Of a DNA stretch of 64,000 nucleotides, positions 43,817 through 51,037 are shown piece by piece. Source of the stretch: an uncultured Bacteroides sp. GTDB taxonomy: Bacteria > Bacteroidota > Bacteroidia > Bacteroidales > Bacteroidaceae. A model generated the notes under the pieces. That model had not been told where the DNA came from. It saw only the letters and a list, made by a program, of their open reading frames with translations, and did not search any database. Both the position numbers and the translations under genes were made by a program. Numbering within the stretch: position 1 is the stretch's first letter; each line of letters begins with the position of its first letter. The stretch lies in the NCBI RefSeq assembly GCF_963677715.1, contig NZ_OY782495.1, forward strand, positions 186,001-250,000, written 5' to 3'.

Positions 43817-43924
43817 TTAGAATTTTATATTCGAAAACCTTGCTAGTAGTTGTTCTATAAACATATATGGCCGTTTACGAGTACCACTCCAACTTGATAT
43901 CACAGATTTTGATTTCAAAATGTC
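43817..43924 (-). pseudogene. Fragment of an ORF6N-domain (phage antirepressor-like) gene
   Basis: In one minus-strand frame the bases encode DILKSKSVISSWSGTRKRP, then YMFIEQLLARFSNIKF and a stop. This matches the ORF6N consensus LKSQ-VTSSWGGTRKLPYAFTEQG. A stop codon lies directly upstream and no start codon is available, so it is a remnant. The rest of 43813-44019 shows no other feature. Such domains occur in phages and mobile islands, so this suggests earlier insertions at the same spot. Confidence 0.55.
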
Positions 43925-44019
43925 CTATTCTTCTGTATATAAGACATTGGTAAAAAGTACTTCATCATTTCCTATTGTATAGATGCTCAGAGACACATCC
44001 TTTGTTCATATACAATCTA

Positions 44020-44886
44020 TTATAAATGCTTTCCTATAAACCCTACGAAAATTATATTCTGTTCATTTTTAAAGTAAATTCGGCAGTGTTGGTCTACATT
44101 CCCACAGTCATCACGATATATTTTTAGATGAGGTTCGCAATAGACCTCTTCAGTAGAATCTTCTTTTGGAAAAATAAATTTGAAACAATCTTTTTTTGTA
44201 CCTTCAAATGAGGCTCCATCCAAGTTATGATTTCCTGCAAATATTTTCATAAAATGAATTAGATCTTTATGAGAGTTTTTAAACTCAGCAGCAAAAGAAT
44301 CATTTAAACATCCTAGATAACAGATAATCTTTTTAGAATGCGAATAAAGTACATCTTTTAAGTGTCTGACATTATCAGGATGTATTTTCAAATTTTCAAA
44401 ATATTTTTCGCATTCAGATAAAAAATACTCGGGCGATTTAGGATACTTCCCAAGGTAATAACGCCTAAACTGCAACCAACTCTTGTAGTTAATTAATACT
44501 TGCCTATTCTTGGGTAATTCTTCGATATAGTTAAGAGCAATCAAAGCAGTACAATTGTCTTCATCTTCCAAAGATAGATATGAGATCAAATCTTCAAATG
44601 AAAGCTTGTTTTTCTTACATACTTTAAAAATAGTAAAAAATAAATTTATAAGGTCACGAGGTATTTTATTTTGAAGTGTTATAATCCCTTCAATAGTAGT
44701 TCCATCGGCAAGTATTTGTGTTTTTAGAAAAGTATCGTTATTTAAGAAAAACTCATTATCTTCCCTTCTTCTCTTTATTTTTTCAACAAGTTCATTTAGT
44801 TCCAATAGTTTACGTTCCACATCTCTATTAGAGTCATCCCCATTGTGAATAAAAGACTTAGAGCAGAAGTAAAGAGAAGCAATCAT
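44020..44886 (-). CDS. Unknown protein coupled to the DUF3696-like ATPase
   Basis: A 288-residue protein without recognised catalytic motif. The first half is helical (RDVERKLLELNELVEKIKRRRED, FFTIFKVCKKNKLSFEDLISYL). The C-terminal end YCEPHLKIYRDDCGNVDQHCRIYF, then NIIFVGFIGKHL, looks like a compact, conserved domain with several Cys and His. It overlaps the ATPase stop by 4 bases, so the two are translationally coupled and probably work together. By analogy with other ATPase-plus-effector pairs it could be the effector of a defence module; that is inference. Confidence 0.6.
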   Translation of the reverse strand: MIASLYFCSKSFIHNGDDSNRDVERKLLELNELVEKIKRRREDNEFFLNNDTFLKTQILADGTTIEGIITLQNKIPRDLINLFFTIFKVCKKNKLSFEDLISYLSLEDEDNCTALIALNYIEELPKNRQVLINYKSWLQFRRYYLGKYPKSPEYFLSECEKYFENLKIHPDNVRHLKDVLYSHSKKIICYLGCLNDSFAAEFKNSHKDLIHFMKIFAGNHNLDGASFEGTKKDCFKFIFPKEDSTEEVYCEPHLKIYRDDCGNVDQHCRIYFKNEQNIIFVGFIGKHL

Positions 44887-46070
44887 TTGAATAATCCTAA
44901 CTTTAAGATTTCTGCTAGGTCTTTTTCTTGCTGATCAAAAAAGCCCTCGGGCCAATTCTTTATTTGAGAATCCTCATCCATTTCCAACTTGTTTACCTCA
45001 AATTGATTACCGAAAAAATACATAGATACATCCTTATAGGTTAAATCAAATTTAGCTTTTAAAGCACATAATCTCATTCCATTAATAATATGTTCACTGT
45101 GCGTTTCCAAGAAAACTTGCACTCCTGCTGCAGCTATTTTAGCAAAAAATTCAATTAGCCGCGCTTGAGCTCCAGGATGCAAATGTGCCTCAGGATTCTC
45201 TACAATATAAATATCCCCTTCCTGTGCTGTTAAGCCAGTGACAATTAAAGGTAAAATATAGCTATAGCCAAATCCAACATTCGCCGGTTTGTATAAATGC
45301 TTATCATTTCTAGAATTCAATAGCATAGATAATATGCTACTATTTTTCTCTTTCTTGATTTCAATATTTGCGCCATCAAGTATGTAAGATAACCATTCAA
45401 TAGTCTGTTCTTTAAGCGTTTTTGTTGGTGTATCATTCAAACATATCCCATCATTTACAACTTTATTTCCATTGTAGGCTAACATGTTAATCACATTATT
45501 CCCTCTTATGCCAATTTGCATTGATTCCGGCGTTTCATCTATCTTTTTAACAAAATCAACAGGACCAAGTCTATCAGCAGAAATAAAACGAAATTTATAA
45601 AAAACAGAAAATGCTTTTATAGATTCCAAGGGCATTAAATTCTTTTTAGGTAATTTAATTGTCGATATTTTTTCTTCTGCGCTCGAAGACATTTCAGTGA
45701 ACATGTCTTTTTCATTAACTTTTAATTCCAGCAAATCTGCTATTCTTTCATTCGTAGCCGATTCACCATATTTAAAAGAAAGTCTATTTTGCTCTTCATT
45801 ATCTGTTTCAACGATAATATGGATTTCCTTATCTACAGAATCTATATTTTTTATATCTTCAAAAGATCCTAATTCCACCCATTCGCCATTAATAAATAAT
45901 TTTTCAGGAGTCCTTTTTTTTCGAAAAGTTTGAGATAATAATAAGAGAGATTGCAATAATGAAGATTTACCTCTGCCATTAACGCCGGTTAATAAATTTA
46001 TTTTAGAGAAATCAAATTCTTCTTTAGTGCGAAAGCATTTGAAGTTCTCTAATGATATTTTTTTAATCAT
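44883..46070 (-). CDS. AAA/ABC-type ATPase of the DUF3696 kind
   Basis: A 395-residue SMC/RecF-like ATPase. Walker A TGVNGRGKSS at 28-37 follows the N-terminal strand ISLENFKCFRT. NVGFGYS at 264-270 is in the signature position. Walker B with the catalytic glutamate is IYIVENPEAHLHP at 287-299, and ETHSEHI at 322-328 is the switch histidine region. No TOPRIM nuclease domain follows, unlike OLD proteins. Proteins of this kind are often found in defence islands with a partner. It starts 11 bases after the SinR-like gene. Confidence 0.82.
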   Translation of the reverse strand: MIKKISLENFKCFRTKEEFDFSKINLLTGVNGRGKSSLLQSLLLLSQTFRKKRTPEKLFINGEWVELGSFEDIKNIDSVDKEIHIIVETDNEEQNRLSFKYGESATNERIADLLELKVNEKDMFTEMSSSAEEKISTIKLPKKNLMPLESIKAFSVFYKFRFISADRLGPVDFVKKIDETPESMQIGIRGNNVINMLAYNGNKVVNDGICLNDTPTKTLKEQTIEWLSYILDGANIEIKKEKNSSILSMLLNSRNDKHLYKPANVGFGYSYILPLIVTGLTAQEGDIYIVENPEAHLHPGAQARLIEFFAKIAAAGVQVFLETHSEHIINGMRLCALKAKFDLTYKDVSMYFFGNQFEVNKLEMDEDSQIKNWPEGFFDQQEKDLAEILKLGLFK

Positions 46071-46081
46071 ATATATAAATG

Positions 46082-46351
46082 CTATTGATCATGAACTCTA
46101 AGCCATTCCCACGTTGGTTTAGGCAACCACCCTTGTCTTGGCTGTCTCGATATATCTACAACAAATAAAAAATCATTAGCATCCATTTCATCTTTGATTC
46201 TTTTAGCGATATTATCAACTAGCTCATCAGACACGACATACCAAATTGATTCCAAAGGATGATGCCATTCTCCAATAGATTTTATTTCATCATATAGTTT
46301 ATTATAATCTTTATCTGGAGAATTTAAGTCATATGTTATCAGATAAATCAT
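46082..46351 (-). CDS. SinR-family (Cas2/VapD-like fold) small protein
   Basis: An 89-residue protein. MIYLITYDLNSPDKDYNKLYDEIKSIGEWHHPLESIWYV has the first strand, conserved aspartate and helix of the Cas2/VapD ferredoxin-like fold as annotated in SinR-type proteins. No CRISPR array or cas1 lies nearby. The start at 46351 is chosen over 46378, because a -7 element covers 46376-46383. First gene of a tight three-gene unit with the ATPase and the unknown protein. Confidence 0.7.
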   Translation of the reverse strand: MIYLITYDLNSPDKDYNKLYDEIKSIGEWHHPLESIWYVVSDELVDNIAKRIKDEMDANDFLFVVDISRQPRQGWLPKPTWEWLRVHDQ

Positions 46352-46375
46352 CTTTTCAAGTTTTTCTTTTGAATG

Positions 46376-46407
46376 CAAATATACTATATTTAATTATTAT
46401 CTGCGAA
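46376..46407 (-). promoter_or_regulatory. Promoter of the SinR-ATPase module
   Basis: The minus strand shows TATATTTG (46376-46383) and, exactly 20 bases upstream, TTCG (46404-46407) in place of TTTG. Transcription would start near 46369, only about 18 bases before the ATG at 46351, which decides the start codon. Confidence 0.65.
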
Positions 46408-46473
46408 TATAGCATTTATATTTTCAAAGTAAATCTCCTATTTGTAGCCTTGTTTCAAGGCTTATTTTTTCTC

Positions 46474-46516
46474 TTCAAACGAGCGGATAGTTTTCAGTAA
46501 ACCCTCGCGGGCAGAT
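46474..46516. repeat. 43-bp direct repeat R4
   Basis: Identical to R3 and R5. The minus-strand frame continues to SFEEKK and a stop, exactly as in the intact epimerase. Homology to the epimerase ends at 46516. The next 24 bases resemble those beside R1. GCCTTG-AAA-CAAGGC just downstream (46446-46464) can form a small hairpin. Confidence 0.95.
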
Positions 46517-46537
46517 AAGCAGTTTGTAAAGGCTACA

Positions 46538-46984
46538 TTATTGTATATTTACCTTCAAATCATCCTGTACCATTTCTGCCACGTTTATAGGTGGAATTAT
46601 ATAACGATTATATTGGGTATTTTCCGTTTTTGCATGTAACACACCTCTTGCAGTTCCCACCGTGTGCATGGCTAAATAGCGTATAAAATCTTTAGGTACG
46701 CATATGTTCCCTTGTTCATCGATAAATTGCTTCCATGAAGTTTCTTTTATTTCAAAGAAACATTCTACTTCCAATAATAAAAAAGGCAGCCCATTATTAA
46801 TAAATTTAAATATAGCAGAAGCATTTATGATTCTGTTCTCGCTATTAACCGAAAACCGAAGTTCAACATTCATTGAAACAGGGCAGCCTTCAACAAAAGC
46901 ATCTTCAATAGTAGCAAACTGTTTAGTGACAATTTGCTTTAATACAAAACCTACATCAGGAGTTCGTTTCTCATTCATAGTCAT
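46538..46984 (-). CDS. SecB-like chaperone of toxin-antitoxin-chaperone module 2
   Basis: A 148-residue SecB-fold protein: VELRFSVNSENRIINASAIFKF and PFLLLEVECFFEIKE are paired strands. ICVPKDFIRYLAMHTVGTARGVLHAKTENT, then YIIPPINVAEMV, matches the helix and PP-I-N-V end of SecB. It differs strongly from the chaperone of module 1. It overlaps the antitoxin stop by 4 bases. It is likely to be the folding helper of that antitoxin. Confidence 0.78.
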   Translation of the reverse strand: MTMNEKRTPDVGFVLKQIVTKQFATIEDAFVEGCPVSMNVELRFSVNSENRIINASAIFKFINNGLPFLLLEVECFFEIKETSWKQFIDEQGNICVPKDFIRYLAMHTVGTARGVLHAKTENTQYNRYIIPPINVAEMVQDDLKVNIQ

Positions 46985-47427
46985 GCAGCCGGGTGTTTAC
47001 TTTCATTTGTCCATTCTTCCACTTTATCCAAATCGACCCTTCCACTGTAGTTCCCAATACAAACATAAGATTTGAGAACTATATTCTGCTGTTTTTTAGC
47101 ATCATCAAGAGCCATGGTCAAACAGTATAATGGTACTGATACCAAAGTAATACCTAAGGCTGCTTCCAGTTTGCAGATAGTTTCAAGACTCAAGTTCTCC
47201 TGCCCTTTTAAGAGCTTATTAATATATTGGGCCGACACATTTGTTCTTTCAGCCAATTCTTTTTGAGTTATTGATTGGTGTCTTAATTCACGAAGCACCT
47301 TTATTGCTATATCAGCCGATTTATCCAACCAAGCTTCATTCTTCTCTCTCCATTCTGCTTTTACCTGCCATCCCGAAGTTTTATCGGAAGTCAAAGCATC
47401 CAATTTCTCTTTTGTTTTCATGTGCAA
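46981..47427 (-). CDS. HigA-like XRE antitoxin with C-terminal extension (module 2)
   Basis: A 148-residue protein. The helix-turn-helix ITQKELAERTNVSAQYINKLLKG is at about 53-75, preceded by about 45 residues with a conserved-looking WQVKAEWREKNEAWLDKSADIAIKVL. The roughly 50-residue tail ends VEEWTNESKHPAA and could be the chaperone-addiction segment. It lies 6 bases after the toxin gene and overlaps the chaperone gene. It resembles antitoxins annotated as HigA. Confidence 0.8.
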   Translation of the reverse strand: MHMKTKEKLDALTSDKTSGWQVKAEWREKNEAWLDKSADIAIKVLRELRHQSITQKELAERTNVSAQYINKLLKGQENLSLETICKLEAALGITLVSVPLYCLTMALDDAKKQQNIVLKSYVCIGNYSGRVDLDKVEEWTNESKHPAA

Positions 47428-47433
47428 CTTTAA

Positions 47434-47979
47434 TTAATCATTATCACATAAACCTTCCCGGTCAAGAATACCTTCACTTCTTAACCAGCGTTTGCAAAAA
47501 TCTAATTTTCTTAATTCTTCTTTCAGATGAGTTCGTTCATTCATTGTCTCTGTGAGCTTAATAGCCCCTCCTGTTACAATATAAACATTGGTCTCAATTT
47601 TAATCGCATAAATTCTTAGCCACGAAGGATATTTTACTCCATAAGCTTTACTCATTGACAGTTCTACTAATCCTGATGATGCATTATTCAAAGGTTTAAA
47701 TAACTCTTCCAAATCAGGAATGCTTTCAGTTTCACTATTTTTTGCTATGTCTAATAATTTTCGTTCAAATAACTTTGCCTCGCTCAATGTGCTTTTGATT
47801 GCTTTTTCTATAGAAGTATTCCAAAAGTCACTCGTTAGATCGTCCTTATTTTCTTCAAAGAAATTCTCCAGATATTCAATATCCCTCCAGCAATCAAATA
47901 AGCGTTCAAACTCATCCATTGTCTCGTTCGGATACTGAAATGCAAACAAATTCTTTGCAAAGATAGGAATAATCTCCAT
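47434..47979 (-). CDS. Putative HigB/RelE-fold toxin (module 2)
   Basis: A 181-residue protein. The N-terminal half is helical and acidic. The C-terminal half SWLRIYAIKIETNVYIVTGGAIKLTETMNERTHLKEELRKLDFCKRWLRSEGI has the strand-strand-helix order of RelE-like toxins with an added N-terminal domain. Its order before an XRE antitoxin and a SecB-like gene supports the toxin call. It begins 60 bases after epimerase repeat R5 and is preceded by two palindromes. Confidence 0.68.
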   Translation of the reverse strand: MEIIPIFAKNLFAFQYPNETMDEFERLFDCWRDIEYLENFFEENKDDLTSDFWNTSIEKAIKSTLSEAKLFERKLLDIAKNSETESIPDLEELFKPLNNASSGLVELSMSKAYGVKYPSWLRIYAIKIETNVYIVTGGAIKLTETMNERTHLKEELRKLDFCKRWLRSEGILDREGLCDND

Positions 47980-47985
47980 AGAATC

Positions 47986-48022
47986 AACCTATAGGTTTAT
48001 TTATTTAGTTTAAATTTAAACT
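47986..48022. promoter_or_regulatory. Two palindromic operators of module 2
   Basis: AACCTATAGGTT (47986-47997) and AGTTTAAATTTAAACT (48007-48022) are perfect palindromes of 12 and 16 bp between the epimerase stop and the toxin start. This suits binding of the XRE antitoxin. Confidence 0.6.
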
Positions 48023-48027
48023 TCTCT

Positions 48028-48978
48028 TTATTTTTTCTCTTCAAACGAGCGGATAGTTTTCAGTAAACCCTCGCGGGCAGATACCGGCATTCTCTCAATG
48101 CCCAGTGCCGCCTTTATCTTTTCGTTAGATACCACATAGCTCTCCGTCAGCTTACGCAGGCGCTCCCTGTTCAATGGTAGATGCAAGATACTTCCCAGAG
48201 CGGCACATCCCTCCATCAATCCCCTGTTCAGCTTCCAGATGCGCGGATGCCTGCCCATGGCCTCACACATCACCTCTATCAACTCATTGGTCGATAACGC
48301 ATCATCATCCCCCATGTGATAAATGCCCGTCGGCACCTCCTTTGTCATCAGTCCCTCTATTACGAAGCATAAATTATCTATCGACGTAAACGACCGTCTG
48401 TTCTCAAAAGCCCCCAGCGGCCAGGGCATTCCCCGCTTCACCACACTGTATAGCAAGTTTAGGTTCCCCTTGTTTCCCGGCCCGTGAATCATGCACGGCC
48501 GCATTATGTACACCCGTTTAGACATCTCGCCTACCTTTTCGCATACCCCCTGAATGTACTCCTCCGCCTTTATCTTACTCTCCCCGTACGGCCCTTTCGG
48601 ATCAGGCACCACCTCTTCCGTCAGCACCTCCCCCGGCACACTATCCGCTGCCGCCTTTACCGAACTAAAGAAGACAAACTTCTTTGCCCCCGACTCCATA
48701 AAATAGTCGAACACCCGCTTTGTCAGCCTCGTGTTGATGTCGAAATACACCCCCGCGGCCGCACTGTTCTTCGTGTCGTGCGCTTTGCCTGCCAGGTGGA
48801 TAATCACATCCACTTCCGGAATCACATCGTGCTTTAAGTCCTTCCAGCCAAACGTCTTCACTACGCCCTCCTTCTCAGGAAAGACTATATCTAAACCATA
48901 AATGGTGTGGGTTCTTTTTAAAGCATTTACCAGGTTAGAGCCTACAAAACCGTGGATGCCCGTTATTAACACATTCAT
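48028..48978 (-). CDS. NAD-dependent sugar epimerase/dehydratase of the capsule locus
   Basis: A 316-residue short-chain dehydrogenase of the extended type. ITGIHGFVGSNLVNAL is the NAD-binding motif, VIIHLAGKAHD and FFSSVKAAAD follow, and GPYGESKIKAEEYI carries the YxxxK pair. It would adjust a nucleotide sugar, or a lipid-linked sugar, for the capsule. It overlaps the WecA-like gene by 4 bases, a common end pair in Bacteroides capsule loci. Its 3' end (48040-48082, repeat R5) is the source of the repeats that separate the accessory modules. Confidence 0.9.
   Translation of the reverse strand: MNVLITGIHGFVGSNLVNALKRTHTIYGLDIVFPEKEGVVKTFGWKDLKHDVIPEVDVIIHLAGKAHDTKNSAAAGVYFDINTRLTKRVFDYFMESGAKKFVFFSSVKAAADSVPGEVLTEEVVPDPKGPYGESKIKAEEYIQGVCEKVGEMSKRVYIMRPCMIHGPGNKGNLNLLYSVVKRGMPWPLGAFENRRSFTSIDNLCFVIEGLMTKEVPTGIYHMGDDDALSTNELIEVMCEAMGRHPRIWKLNRGLMEGCAALGSILHLPLNRERLRKLTESYVVSNEKIKAALGIERMPVSAREGLLKTIRSFEEKK
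48040..48082. repeat. 43-bp repeat R5 inside the epimerase 3' end
   Basis: This is the resident copy, encoding the residues SAREGLLKTIRSFE near the C-terminus of the epimerase, 12 bases from its stop codon. Copies R1, R2, R3 and R4 lie 7.3, 5.8, 4.3 and 1.6 kb to the left in the same orientation. Confidence 0.95.
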
Positions 48979-49928
48979 TTTGTTTGTTTGTTTAGTTTGA
49001 AGTATCTCCTCATAAACCCTACATACACTGCACTAAGCAGCAATAATACGATCAGCAGATACCAATATCCGTATTCTTTCAGTACCAAGAAACCTATGAT
49101 GACAATAACCTGTACCAACATATAGACAGAAGAAACCACCAGATGCGGAATTTTCAGTTCATTCGCCATTATCTGATACAGGTGCTTGCGGTGCGGCAAG
49201 CTGATGTTCTCGTGAAGCATTAATCGGTGAATCACCGTCAGCACCGTATCCGTGCCATACACAGCCAGTAACACGATATAGCTGAAATCCCCCGTTGCTA
49301 TTATCAGCCGTCCTATCAGGAACAAGACGATAAACGCAATGCTTACCGAACCCACATCCCCCGCAAAACACTTCGCCTTCTTACGGAAGTTAAACCCGTT
49401 GAACACACATACTGCCGCAATAGACGCTATAATCAAATCAGTATCTACAAAAGGCACCATCGCACTATTTATATACCCCAGTGCCCCCAGTACCACAAAA
49501 GAATACCCCCCCGTAATACCATTTATCCCATCCATAAAGTTATACGCATTGATTATCGCCGTGCAGAGAATGAGCGCCACTATCAGTGTCCACCACGAGA
49601 GAGAGAACAACCCCCATTCGTAGAACATCAATGCCAGAGCCGTAAAGTGAAACAACAACCTTATGTGCCTCGAAGCCGGGCGCACATCATCCACAAAGCT
49701 GATGACCGATATTAGTGTCAGCCCCAGGGTGAACCACGGATAGGGAAACCCCGTGGATAAGAAATAGATCAGTACCCCGAAGTAGAACACTACCCCTCCC
49801 CCTCTTAAGGTTATCCGGGTATGCGAACTCCGTTCGTTCGGTTTATCAATGATATTAAACCGATCCGCTATTTTAAAATAAAAAAGTTCTGCTAGTAGCA
49901 GCAAAACAAATACGATTATATAATACAT
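48975..49928 (-). CDS. WecA/MraY-family undecaprenyl-phosphate sugar-1-phosphate transferase
   Basis: A 317-residue protein with about ten TM helices. ISFVDDVRPASRHIRLLFHF, NAYNFMDGINGITGGYS and CFAGDVGSVSIAFIV are the aspartate-rich loops of the family, and LPHRKHLYQ is the cytoplasmic histidine motif. It transfers the first sugar phosphate to undecaprenyl phosphate, starting the capsule repeat unit. It sits between the epimerase and a decayed epimerase fragment. Confidence 0.93.
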   Translation of the reverse strand: MYYIIVFVLLLLAELFYFKIADRFNIIDKPNERSSHTRITLRGGGVVFYFGVLIYFLSTGFPYPWFTLGLTLISVISFVDDVRPASRHIRLLFHFTALALMFYEWGLFSLSWWTLIVALILCTAIINAYNFMDGINGITGGYSFVVLGALGYINSAMVPFVDTDLIIASIAAVCVFNGFNFRKKAKCFAGDVGSVSIAFIVLFLIGRLIIATGDFSYIVLLAVYGTDTVLTVIHRLMLHENISLPHRKHLYQIMANELKIPHLVVSSVYMLVQVIVIIGFLVLKEYGYWYLLIVLLLLSAVYVGFMRRYFKLNKQTK

Positions 49929-49950
49929 TGTAAATATTCATTTTTTCTCT

Positions 49951-50055
49951 TCACTTCTTCCCTTCAAACGAACGGATAGTCTTCAATAATCCTTCACGGG
50001 CAGATACAGGCATTCTCTCAATGCCTAGGGCCGTTTTTATCTTCTTGTTTGATAC
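49951..50055 (-). pseudogene. 3' remnant of a second epimerase gene (repeat R6)
   Basis: The minus strand encodes VSNKKIKTALGIERMPVSAR, then EGLLKTIRSFEGKK and a stop. This is nearly the C-terminal end of the intact epimerase but with diverged bases (49963-50005 matches the 43-bp repeat at most positions). The frame is broken at 50055, where the insertion sequence begins. The middle of the gene is missing. Confidence 0.88.
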
Positions 50056-50085
50056 TGGACTAGCCAAGCAAAAGTGGACATAAAG

Positions 50086-50683
50086 TTAAGCGACATTTAA
50101 TAAATTAACATTTTTACTATTTATTAGCTCCCAGAACTCCTCAATATTGAGATTATTGAGTGCCGAATGCCTTCTCTTTCGGTTATACCAAATCTCAATG
50201 AATTCAAATAGTTCTGTTCTCATTTGCTCTCTTGAGATCAATTTATTGCCGTAGATCATCTCAGCCTTTAATGTCTTAAAGAAGCTTTCTGCCACAGCGT
50301 TATCCCAGCAGTTACCTTTTCGACTCATACTTTGGCGTATTTTGTAAGAGGCCAACACATTTACCATCTTCTTGCCGGCATATTGAACTCCTCTATCCGA
50401 ATGGAAAATCATTCCCTCTTTTGGTGAACGATTCTTAATCGCCATATTAAATGCGGGCAACACTGTTTCCTCTGTTGTCATATTATGCGAACACTACCAT
50501 ATCGGGCCCTTCAAAAAAATACTCCTGCAGAATCTCCTTCTGTACATCCATGGAAGCTTTCAGCCTCTTGCCCAGAGGACATTGCAACCATGCATAATAT
50601 CCACTCTTTGATACTTTTAAAGCTCTACACATCACTTCGATCCTCCAGACTTTACAGTACTTCTTGATAAATCCATAAATCAA
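50086..50683 (-). pseudogene. IS3-family OrfB transposase, frameshifted and internally deleted
   Basis: Two pieces remain. The first, 50483-50683 (66 residues, from MIYGFIKKYCKVWRIEVMCR), shifts frame near the expected YGSVRI. The second, 50086-50481 (131 residues), holds the second catalytic aspartate in FHSDRGVQYAG and the glutamate region (NCWDNAVAESFFKTLKAE). About 300 bases with the first catalytic aspartate are missing between them. Not a working transposase. Confidence 0.85.
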
Positions 50684-50979
50684 CGATCGCTCTTGGAAAT
50701 GATGCCCAGCGCTTTTTTTAAGATATCATTCTCCATCTCAATATCACGGATGCGCTTTTTCATATCAGAGAGCTCCTTTGCTTCAGGAGTCATTTTGGTT
50801 ATGCCATTGCCGGGGAAGCTCCCTTTCCCATATTGGGAGTATTCTGCGCGCCAACGATAAATCAAGGCCGCGCTTACACCAAGTTCACGGGCCAAGCCAC
50901 TCACGTTTTTTCTCTCATAACTCAATTTGACTGCATTCTCCTTAAAGAGAGAGTCATACTGTTTTCTTGCTTTTTTCAT
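50680..50979 (-). CDS. IS3-family OrfA
   Basis: A 99-residue transposase N-terminal protein. The helix-turn-helix VSGLARELGVSAALIYRWRAEY (about 26-47) is followed by the leucine-zipper stretch LSDMKKRIRDIEMENDILKKALGII. It overlaps the OrfB start by 4 bases, as for programmed frameshifting in this family. Confidence 0.88.
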   Translation of the reverse strand: MKKARKQYDSLFKENAVKLSYERKNVSGLARELGVSAALIYRWRAEYSQYGKGSFPGNGITKMTPEAKELSDMKKRIRDIEMENDILKKALGIISKSDR

Positions 50980-51037
50980 TGCGTAAAGTTAAACTTTTTA
51001 CCCTTAACTCAATGTCCGGCTAAAGTTAGCTATTCCA

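Larger units (their letters stand above)
50056..51037 (-). mobile_element. Decayed IS3-family insertion sequence
   Basis: About 982 bp with imperfect terminal inverted repeats. The left end TGGACTAGCCAAGC... and the complement of the right end TGGAATAGCTAACT... share TGGA, TAGC, GGACAT and AGTTAAG over about 37 bases. OrfA is intact, but OrfB carries a frameshift and an internal deletion, so the element cannot move by itself. The flanks are pieces of epimerase genes whose joining part is gone, and no clear target duplication remains, so a deletion accompanied or followed the insertion. Confidence 0.85.

Noticed and set aside
46352-46378. Upstream start (MHSKEKLEK) for the SinR-like protein
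   Set aside because: A perfect -7 promoter element covers 46376-46383, so this ATG would not be transcribed with a leader. The family begins at MIYLITY.
40778-48082. CRISPR array suggested by regularly repeated 43-mers near a Cas2-like protein
   Set aside because: The repeats are 1.4-2.7 kb apart with genes between them, they encode the epimerase C-terminus, and no cas1 or spacers are present.
50483-50683. Small independent 66-residue gene
   Set aside because: It is the first part of the IS3 OrfB, cut short by a frameshift.
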